Source of the DNA: RUG12461 sp045661345
Lineage (GTDB): Bacteria; Bacillota; Clostridia; Lachnospirales; Lachnospiraceae
Direction of reading: 5' to 3'
Length of the DNA: 64,000 nt
Assembly (NCBI GenBank): GCA_045661345.1
Contig: JAZRFM010000024.1
Location: forward strand, 1 to 64,000
Translations under genes and position numbers: made by a program
Shown: positions 57,782-64,000 of the stretch, one piece after another
Layout: each line of letters opens with the position of its first letter
Position numbering within the stretch: the first letter of the stretch is position 1
Notes under the pieces: model-generated
Seen by the model: the letters and a program-made list of their open reading frames with translations, nothing else
Database searches by the model: none
What the model was told of the DNA's origin: nothing

Positions 57782-59449
57782 CTATTTTTTGGTCATCCGT
57801 TTGATGCTGAAAATGCCAAGCGCAATGGAGAATACAAATCCTACAATGGCAACGACGGGTACGCCGCTCGGGGTCTTTGGCCGGACATCCGTCATACAGA
57901 TGAGACAGGATCCAAAGAAGATAACCGCCGCAAAAAACGCGAGGGTCAGGTTTTTCGCCAGCTTTTGCACATCTTTTACCAGATTATCGTACCCGGTCAG
58001 CTCCAGATTGATCTTTGCTTTTCCTTTGATCAGGCTGTTTAATGCATCGGATGCCAGAGAGGGGATCCTGGCGGCCTTCTTTCCGATATCAAGGGCTCCG
58101 CGTCCGATATTTTTCAGCTCCTGCTCCAGATTAAAACTCTTTTTCGTGCGTTCCAGCAGCTTTTGCGTAATGAGATCAAAAAGCTTCAGCTCCGGAGCAA
58201 GCACCTCGATCACGCCTTCCATCGTGGCAATCGAGCGGATCAGCATGGTATATTTTCCCGGAACCGTGATATAGTTTCTGCTGCAGATATCCGTAATTTC
58301 CTCGAACAGAACGGACATATCAATATCTTCCAGCGTGGAGGCAGTCATATACTTGTCCATCATCGCATTCAGATCATCCATCAGGTTCGTACGGTTGGTC
58401 TTCGGAGATGTGGCACCCATGGATGTGACGGCATTGACGAGGGCTTCCAGATCCATGCTGATCAAGGAAAGAATCAGGGACTGAATGACCCCGATATCCG
58501 ACTCCGAGATACGTCCTACCATACCGAAATCAATCCAGTATGGCTTTCCGCCGCTGACCATGATATTGCCCTGATGGGGATCTGCGTGAAAAACACCCAC
58601 ATCCAGTACCTGATGAACGTAATTGTCCAGGATGACACTGCCCAGCTGATTCGGGTCATACCCTTCCTCTATCAGCTTTTCTCTTTTGGCTATGGAGTAG
58701 CCTTCCACATAGGTCATTGTAAAAAGCCGCTCTGTCGTCAGTTCATCGATCACATCGGGGCAGCTGATCGCATCCTGATCCTCGATACAGTTCTCCTTGA
58801 AAAATCTGGTATTCTCCGCCTCGACCCGAAAATCCAGTTCTTCATCCGTCACAGCCTCCAGCTCTTCGATGACAGCTAAAAGGTCGACAGTATCCGTACT
58901 TTCCTCATCCTCTGATTTTGCGTTTTTGAGAGAAGAGGCTATTTTTTTCAGAAGAACGAAGTCACGTCTCATCTGATCGGCGATGAAGGGCCTCTGTACT
59001 TTTGTCACAACCTTTGTGCCGTCCTTCAATACGCCGTAGTGTGCCTGTCCCACGGATGCGGAGCCAAGCGGTTCATCACGGAATTCACGGAACAGTTCCT
59101 CAATCTTTTTTCCTGTTTCCTGCTCGATCACGGCGCGGGCCACCTGAGAATCCAAGGGTTTTACATTCTGACGGAGCTTCTCCAGCTCTTTGCAATAGCT
59201 CTCCGGCAGCATGTCGCTCCGGCTGCTCATAATCTGTCCGATTTTCACATAGGTAGGACCGAGATCCTCCAGTGTGATACGAAGCTCCTCCGGAGTGAGA
59301 CCGTTCAGGTAAAAATTATGGTTTGCAAAAACGCCCATAATCTCCGCGCCCCGGCTTTTCTCCTTTTTTTTCATCTTTTTGATTTCATCCGACATAAGCT
59401 TATTCAGCTTTTCGCCGATTTCCGGTTTGGTTTTGTTTTTTTCTCCCAT
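57782..59449 (-). CDS. AarF/UbiB-family (ABC1) atypical kinase
   Basis: A 555-residue protein. The K-x-G-Q motif is in Y-V-K-I-G-Q-I-M-S-S-R (about 65-75), followed by P-L-G-S-A-S-V-G-Q-A-H (about 127-137), E-L-D-F-R-V-E-A-E-N and F-H-A-D-P-H-Q-G-N and W-I-D-F-G-M of the kinase core. Two membrane helices are at the C-terminus. Family members support quinone biosynthesis or lipid homeostasis. The start is set at 59449, where AGGAGG lies just upstream, instead of the frame start at 59470. It begins one base after the DUF308 gene, so they form an operon. Confidence 0.9.
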   Translation of the reverse strand: MGEKNKTKPEIGEKLNKLMSDEIKKMKKKEKSRGAEIMGVFANHNFYLNGLTPEELRITLEDLGPTYVKIGQIMSSRSDMLPESYCKELEKLRQNVKPLDSQVARAVIEQETGKKIEELFREFRDEPLGSASVGQAHYGVLKDGTKVVTKVQRPFIADQMRRDFVLLKKIASSLKNAKSEDEESTDTVDLLAVIEELEAVTDEELDFRVEAENTRFFKENCIEDQDAISCPDVIDELTTERLFTMTYVEGYSIAKREKLIEEGYDPNQLGSVILDNYVHQVLDVGVFHADPHQGNIMVSGGKPYWIDFGMVGRISESDIGVIQSLILSLISMDLEALVNAVTSMGATSPKTNRTNLMDDLNAMMDKYMTASTLEDIDMSVLFEEITDICSRNYITVPGKYTMLIRSIATMEGVIEVLAPELKLFDLITQKLLERTKKSFNLEQELKNIGRGALDIGKKAARIPSLASDALNSLIKGKAKINLELTGYDNLVKDVQKLAKNLTLAFFAAVIFFGSCLICMTDVRPKTPSGVPVVAIVGFVFSIALGIFSIKRMTKK

Positions 59450-59450
59450 G

Positions 59451-60014
59451 TCAGTTTCCTCCTTCCTCATTGTTCCTGGCCGGCCAGATCCAGATCAGAC
59501 GAAGAAGTCCGATCACCGATGTGCCGAGAAGCATGGCACCGATCATCTGCAAAAGCAGATGAGGGGAATTCCACCATGGATTTAAAATAGTGAGGAAACC
59601 AAAGCATAAGAGGCAGCCGGAAAGCAGGATCATCACCCACCAGCCTTTACGCCCGGTTCTGCGGATATAGGTCAGGGTATTGAAAAGACTGATACATCCG
59701 GCCACGATCCAGATCAATCCGGCACACCAGCCGAGAAGAACAAGGATGTTGTCCGGAAAAAGCAGTACGCAAAGTCCGAAGATCGCCATCACAAGTGCGA
59801 TGATCAGATTGACATAATGCTTCATGGCTTTTTTGCTTGCAATAAATTCCAAAATCATCAGGGTTGCGACCACAAGCAGTACATAGCCAAGAGCCGTAAT
59901 CAGAAAATCGGTATACTGCTCCGGCCAGATCATAAGCGTGAAGCCGATTGCCATCATGACGATCGAAACCATAGCAGTCTGTTGTTTCAACTGGACCAGT
60001 TTGTCAAAAATCAT
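59451..60014 (-). CDS. DUF308/HdeD-like membrane protein
   Basis: A 187-residue protein with about six hydrophobic helices arranged as two to three pairs, for example I-G-F-T-L-M-I-W-P, L-L-V-V-A-T-L-M-I-L-E and C-A-G-L-I-W-I-V-A-G. This is the architecture of DUF308/HdeD acid-resistance family proteins. It precedes and overlaps the operon of the UbiB kinase. AGGGATG precedes the start. No function is proven in Firmicutes. Confidence 0.83.
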   Translation of the reverse strand: MIFDKLVQLKQQTAMVSIVMMAIGFTLMIWPEQYTDFLITALGYVLLVVATLMILEFIASKKAMKHYVNLIIALVMAIFGLCVLLFPDNILVLLGWCAGLIWIVAGCISLFNTLTYIRRTGRKGWWVMILLSGCLLCFGFLTILNPWWNSPHLLLQMIGAMLLGTSVIGLLRLIWIWPARNNEEGGN

Positions 60015-60070
60015 AACATCCCTCCATATGCGTAGTTTTCAGACGAGATTATTGTGTACGGATTGTATAT

Positions 60071-60099
60071 AGTATAAGCAATAGCAGAGAACTTTACAA
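60071..60099 (-). promoter_or_regulatory. promoter of the DUF308-UbiB operon
   Basis: On the minus strand TTGTAA (60099-60094) and TATACT (60076-60071) are separated by 17 bases. The leader to the DUF308 start is about 55 bases. It diverges from the larE promoter. Confidence 0.72.
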
Positions 60100-60126
60100 T
60101 CATCTGCGGCAGAATGACGGAATGCT

Positions 60127-60155
60127 TTGCATTTCTCATACCTGCCGGATATAAT
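60127..60155 (+). promoter_or_regulatory. promoter of larE
   Basis: TTGCAT (60127-60132) and TATAAT (60150-60155) with a 17-base spacer, 33 bases before the start codon. TAAGGAGG is the ribosome site. Confidence 0.82.
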
Positions 60156-60187
60156 TTCAGTAACATAAAGTAAGGAGGCGTTGCAAC

Positions 60188-61030
60188 ATGATCACAACAA
60201 AAGAATCATTACCGGAAGAATTGCAGAGAAAGCTTTCTGAATTGGAAGAGTATATCAGGGGACTGGGGTCTTTGGCCGTGGGCTTTTCCGGAGGAGTGGA
60301 CTCGTCATTTCTCCTGGCGGTTTCCTATGAGGTGTTGGGGGACAGGGCCATGGCGGTGACTGCATCGGATGCATCCCTGCCCGAACGCGAGATGAATGCC
60401 GCCAAGGCCTTTTGCGATGAGCGGGGAATACGGCATGCCGTCTGCGTGGTGAATCCCCTTCAGGAGAAAGAATACAGACATAACGGGCCGGACAGATGCT
60501 ATTTTTGCAAACGCATGATTTTTTCGGAGATAAGGAAAACGGCTCTGGAGTATGGCATCGAGTATGTGGCGGAAGGCTCCAATATGGATGATCTGGGGGA
60601 TTACAGACCGGGTCTGCGCGCTGTGGAAGAGCTTTCCGTGAAAAGCCCCCTGCGTGAGGCGGGACTCAGAAAGTCCGAGATTCGCGAGATTTCAAAAGCC
60701 ATGGGACTGCCGACCTGGAGCAAACCGGCATATGCCTGTCTGGCATCCCGGTTTGTATACGGGGAAGAGATTACGGAGGAGAAGCTTCTCAGGATCGATC
60801 AGGCAGAGTCTTTTCTGATCGAGCAGGGATTTTTGGAAGAGCGCGTACGTATGCATGGGAATATGGCAAGGATCGAGGTGCCGCCGAAGGATATTTCCCG
60901 TCTGGCCGCAGAGGAAATGAGGGAAAAGGTATACGGGAAATTCAGGGAAATAGGTTTTTTGTTTGTGACATTGGATTTAAAAGGATACCGCACCGGAAGC
61001 ATGAATGCGACCCTCAAAAAAGACCTCTGA
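60188..61030 (+). CDS. larE: LarE-type ATP-dependent sacrificial sulfur transferase
   Basis: A 280-residue PP-loop enzyme. The PP-loop is F-S-G-G-V-D-S-S (33-40), the Asp-Arg-Cys-x-x-Cys-Lys segment is D-R-C-Y-F-C-K (102-108), and the sulfur-donating cysteine is C184 in K-P-A-Y-A-C-L-A-S-R. LarE gives up the sulfur of this cysteine to make the pincer nucleotide of the nickel cofactor. LarB, LarC and LarA are not present within the window. AAGGAGG precedes the ATG. Confidence 0.93.
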   Translation: MITTKESLPEELQRKLSELEEYIRGLGSLAVGFSGGVDSSFLLAVSYEVLGDRAMAVTASDASLPEREMNAAKAFCDERGIRHAVCVVNPLQEKEYRHNGPDRCYFCKRMIFSEIRKTALEYGIEYVAEGSNMDDLGDYRPGLRAVEELSVKSPLREAGLRKSEIREISKAMGLPTWSKPAYACLASRFVYGEEITEEKLLRIDQAESFLIEQGFLEERVRMHGNMARIEVPPKDISRLAAEEMREKVYGKFREIGFLFVTLDLKGYRTGSMNATLKKDL

Positions 61031-61133
61031 AAACAACCGGCGGGTTGGTCATTTTTGTAGTGCGAAGCCCCTGTGTATGATGTTATAATAAGAATAGTAC
61101 GCACGTATTTCATACTGACATAAGGACAAAGGC

Positions 61134-63731
61134 ATGACAAAAGAACTGGTCTTCACCAACGAATACTGTGTTGGCTGCAATAAATGCATCAATGTCTGCA
61201 GCGCTATGGGCGCCTGTATCTCCACCGAAGCCGACAGGAACGGGAAATCCAGGATCAATGTGGATCCTGCGCGCTGCGTAGGCTGCGGAGCCTGCTTTGA
61301 TGCCTGTGAACATGGTGCCCGGGAATATCACGACGATACGGAGGCTTTTCTGAGGGACCTGGCTGATGGAGAACCGATCTCCCTTCTCATTGCGCCGTCC
61401 TTCCGGGCAAATTATCCGGAGGAATATGAACGTGTCCTGGGAGGTCTGAAGGAGCTCGGGGTCAGGCATTTTATCAATGTTTCCTTCGGTGCTGATATCA
61501 CGACCTGGGGTTATCTCCGCTATATACAGGAGCATGATTTTACGGTCGGTATTTCGCAGCCCTGTCCCGCTGTCGTCACTTATATCGAAAAGTATATTCC
61601 ACAGCTGCTGCCCAGCCTGTTCCCGGTGCAGAGCCCGTTGATGTGTGCCGCGATTTATGCGAGAAAGGAAATGGGCATCAGGGATCGTTTCGCATTCTTA
61701 AGCCCCTGTATCGCGAAAAAGCTGGAAATTGAAGATCCGGAAAATGCCGGACTTGTCGATTATAACGTGACATTCCATCATCTGATGGAGGTGATCCGTG
61801 ATCAGGAGCTTTATGGAGATCCTGTTACGGATGAGGTGGAATACGGGCTCGGTTCCATGTATCCCATGCCCGGTGGGCTCAAAGACCATGTGAGGTGGTT
61901 TCTCGGTGACGGTGTCTTTATCCGTCAGATCGAGGGAGAACGTCATATGTACGAATACCTGCAGGCACACGCACAGAGTATCGCGAACAAGGAAATTCCG
62001 TTTCTTTTCATCGATGCCCTGAATTGTGAGAACGGGTGCCTGTGCGGGACGGCCACGGATCCGGAGCTCTCAGCCACAGACGAGGCATTGTTTCATCTCC
62101 TTGCCATTCGGGAAGAGGTGAAAAAGGATGACGGCGAATCCGCGGTATCGCGCAATCTTTTGCCGCAGCAACGTCTGGAGCTGCTGAACAGACAGTTTGA
62201 GAATCTGGATCTTTCCGATTATCTGCGCCATTACCGGGATTTGTCCGCGGAATGCGAAGTGCTGATCCCGAACCCGGAGGAGCTGGAAGCCATTTTTCAA
62301 AGTATGGGTAAGCATACCTTTGAAGCCCGTCATATCAATTGTACCTCCTGCGGCTACAATACCTGTATGGATATGGCAACGGCCATTCATAACGGCTTCA
62401 ACCACCGTGATAACTGTGTCCATTATCTGAAGGACACTGTGGAGACCGAGCATCTGCACCTGATTTATCAGGCACAGCATGATGAGATGCTGGACATTTT
62501 TAACCGGCAGTATGCCATGGATCTTCTTTTGAAATCCAAAGAAATATGGGATACAGCCTCCTATATTATGGCAGATATAGAGGGCTTCAAAGGAATCAAC
62601 GCCACCTACGGTCACGAGCTGGCGGATGAGATTTTGAAGAGGATCGCACGCGGATTAAAGATTCTGGCCATGGAAAACAAGTGGCTTCTTTCCCGCTACG
62701 GTGCGGATCAGTTTTTAGTGGTGGTATATGAACCCGTGTCGGAGAAGCATCGGTCATTGGAGCAGATCGGGGGGGTCTTCACGGAGCCGTTCCGCTCCGG
62801 AAACGTGGAGATTCAGCTCTCTGCCAGCATAGGGGTCTCTGTTGCCGACGGTACCCACAGTGTGGAAGAACAGATCAACTATGCGGAAGAAGCGATGAAT
62901 GCCGCAAAAGGCATGGGGCGCAACAAGGTTCTTTTCTATAGCGAAAAGCTCCGGATAAAGGCCAGGGAAGAAAGAAGAATCCGGGAACACCTGCTGGATG
63001 CCTTCAAGAATGACGGCTTCTTTATGGTTTACCAGCCGAAGGTAAATGTGCAGAATCTGAAGCTTTGCGGTTATGAAGCGCTTGTCCGGTTGAAACAATC
63101 CGAGTTTTCTCCGACCCAGTTTATTCCCATTGCCGAGAAGTACGGGTGGATCTGGAGGATCGGGAGGATCACAACGGAACAGGTGATCCGGCAGCTGGCG
63201 GAATGGCGTGATGCCGGACATACGCTGTATCCTGTTTCAGTGAATTTTTCCAGCAAACAATTAAGTGACACCGGGTATGCGGATTTTGTGGAGGAGCAGC
63301 TTCACAAATATCAGATTCCCTCAGAATATCTTGAAATTGAGATCACGGAAGGCATCATGCTGGATCGTACCGCACAGGCGGAGGAGCTTTTTAAGCGATT
63401 TGATGAAATCGGGATACGTCTTTTGATGGATGACTTCGGAACCGGATATTCCTCTCTCGGTTATCTGACCTATATTCCCGTGGACGTAATCAAGCTGGAC
63501 AAATCTCTGGTAGACAATTATCTCGTGGATGGAAAGGATGCTTTTATCGATGATATGATTCGGCTGATCCATGATCTGGATAAGGAGATGACCATTGAAG
63601 GTGTGGAAAAAGAGTGGCAGTACTGCAGATTGAAGGAATTCGGGGCAGACACGATCCAGGGCTTTTTCTTCAGTGAGCCTCTGCCGCCTGAGGAAGCCAT
63701 CCGGTTTGTACCGGGGGTCGGACAATCGTAA
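61134..63731 (+). CDS. ferredoxin-[FeFe]-hydrogenase-like domain fused to GGDEF and EAL domains
   Basis: An 865-residue protein. Two 4Fe-4S clusters are bound by C12, C15, C18, C22 and C48, C51, C54, C58. Residues about 82-320 resemble the H-cluster domain, with its cysteines in S-Q-P-C-P-A (C144), L-S-P-C-I-A-K-K (C192) and L-N-C-E-N-G-C (C298, C302). A further Fe-S motif C-T-S-C-G-Y-N-T-C lies at 403-411. The GGDEF domain (about 460-605) is degenerate (Y-G-A-D-Q-F). The EAL domain (about 620-860) keeps E-A-L-V-R (648-652) and D-D-F-G-T-G-Y-S-S. It is predicted to be a c-di-GMP phosphodiesterase controlled by H2 or redox state. It is preceded 104 bases by larE. Confidence 0.9.
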   Translation: MTKELVFTNEYCVGCNKCINVCSAMGACISTEADRNGKSRINVDPARCVGCGACFDACEHGAREYHDDTEAFLRDLADGEPISLLIAPSFRANYPEEYERVLGGLKELGVRHFINVSFGADITTWGYLRYIQEHDFTVGISQPCPAVVTYIEKYIPQLLPSLFPVQSPLMCAAIYARKEMGIRDRFAFLSPCIAKKLEIEDPENAGLVDYNVTFHHLMEVIRDQELYGDPVTDEVEYGLGSMYPMPGGLKDHVRWFLGDGVFIRQIEGERHMYEYLQAHAQSIANKEIPFLFIDALNCENGCLCGTATDPELSATDEALFHLLAIREEVKKDDGESAVSRNLLPQQRLELLNRQFENLDLSDYLRHYRDLSAECEVLIPNPEELEAIFQSMGKHTFEARHINCTSCGYNTCMDMATAIHNGFNHRDNCVHYLKDTVETEHLHLIYQAQHDEMLDIFNRQYAMDLLLKSKEIWDTASYIMADIEGFKGINATYGHELADEILKRIARGLKILAMENKWLLSRYGADQFLVVVYEPVSEKHRSLEQIGGVFTEPFRSGNVEIQLSASIGVSVADGTHSVEEQINYAEEAMNAAKGMGRNKVLFYSEKLRIKAREERRIREHLLDAFKNDGFFMVYQPKVNVQNLKLCGYEALVRLKQSEFSPTQFIPIAEKYGWIWRIGRITTEQVIRQLAEWRDAGHTLYPVSVNFSSKQLSDTGYADFVEEQLHKYQIPSEYLEIEITEGIMLDRTAQAEELFKRFDEIGIRLLMDDFGTGYSSLGYLTYIPVDVIKLDKSLVDNYLVDGKDAFIDDMIRLIHDLDKEMTIEGVEKEWQYCRLKEFGADTIQGFFFSEPLPPEEAIRFVPGVGQS

Positions 63732-63821
63732 TCGGCAGAGCAAAGCGTGCCGACAGGGAAATAGATAAAGGCAGGAAAAACGGACACTCCGGAGCAATAC
63801 GGGTGGAGTTTAAGAAGGATA

Positions 63822-64000
63822 ATGGCAAATACAAAAGAGAAGAGAGTCAGAAAACTGAAAAAAAGCAATACGTGGATATGGATCCTCATTTTTACGATCC
63901 TGATCGTGCTCTCTTGTGCACTGGTAGCCCTTTTCCTGACGGTTTACAGCTCCAGCTTTATGTATGAAAGAGTCCTTTCAGAGAGAGCCGCCGTACAGAA
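63822..64000 (+). CDS. membrane protein, cut by the right window edge
   Basis: The first 59 codons are present. A basic N-terminus (K-E-K-R-V-R-K-L-K-K) is followed by one strong membrane helix at about residues 17-39, then Y-S-S-S-F-M-Y-E-R-V-L. AAGAAGGA precedes the ATG. The layout, one helix followed by an extracytoplasmic region, is that of signalling proteins such as diguanylate cyclases or kinases, and the neighbouring c-di-GMP gene fits, but the rest is outside the window. Confidence 0.7.
   Translation, partial: MANTKEKRVRKLKKSNTWIWILIFTILIVLSCALVALFLTVYSSSFMYERVLSERAAVQ

Overview
The window looks like the chromosome of an anaerobic, low-to-mid GC Clostridia, most likely a Lachnospiraceae-type gut or rumen bacterium. 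This is inferred from the strong Shine-Dalgarno sites and TTGACA/TATAAT promoters, the ferredoxin-type aldo/keto reductases, the [FeFe]-hydrogenase-like domain, the many small flavoproteins, and the family mix (TraX, DUF362, DUF3990, subtype A tannase, M4 lipoprotein protease). No rRNA, tRNA or CRISPR array was recognised.

0-6.5 kb is accessory DNA. A 132-bp imperfect direct repeat (198-329 and 3121-3252) brackets a DUF2971 gene and an AlbA_2/HATPase gene. Beyond it lie a small HTH gene, a GNAT gene, a broken dinD, a truncated HTH antitoxin, a methyltransferase and an IS110 fragment.

6.5-28 kb mixes intact small genes (AraC, isochorismatase, TfoX-N, HD, MmcQ-EVE, SfsA, ThpR, TetR, GNAT, macro domain, a toxin-antitoxin pair, TraX, MmcQ-MGMT, flavodoxin, DUF362, MFS) with genes reduced to N- and/or C-terminal stubs by internal or 5' deletions (WYL regulator, GyrI-like, MBL-rubredoxin, AAA ATPase, two GNATs). 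In the middle sits an OmpR-type two-component system followed by a secreted subtype A tannase lipoprotein and a beta-helix lipoprotein. The same 11-bp-spaced TTCAAT direct repeat precedes the regulator gene and the tannase gene.

28-37.7 kb is mostly redox and housekeeping: YciI, DUF3990, FMN reductase, DUF89, two ferredoxin-type aldo/keto reductases, glutathione peroxidase, nitroreductase, an M4 metalloprotease lipoprotein on the minus strand, and an iron alcohol dehydrogenase.

37.8-46.46 kb is the highlight: one tightly packed operon from a consensus promoter (37784-37817) to a terminator (46423-46460). It encodes a MetY-like PLP enzyme, a JAMM peptidase, a MoaD/ThiS-ThiF-rhodanese fusion, a family 2A (SrpI-like) encapsulin shell, a cysteine desulfurase with a long repetitive N-terminal extension typical of an encapsulin cargo, a ThiS-like carrier with a C-terminal tail, ThiF/MoeB, a second JAMM peptidase, a TusA-like protein and serine O-acetyltransferase. 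The inferred logic is that the caged desulfurase supplies or stores persulfide sulfur, the E1-like enzymes load it on two ubiquitin-like carriers that JAMM peptidases must first trim, and it is then passed to O-acetyl amino acids to make cysteine or homocysteine.

46.5-49.7 kb is a peroxide-type operon (glutathione peroxidase, radical SAM, nitroreductase, OhrR-like MarR) behind a palindrome-covered consensus promoter. 49.7-64 kb holds an HD hydrolase, a hybrid histidine kinase, a tandem-receiver protein, a Gph-like phosphatase, a PfkB kinase, CstA, UbiB/AarF kinase, DUF308, LarE, a ferredoxin/[FeFe]-hydrogenase-like/GGDEF/EAL fusion, and the start of a membrane protein cut by the window edge.
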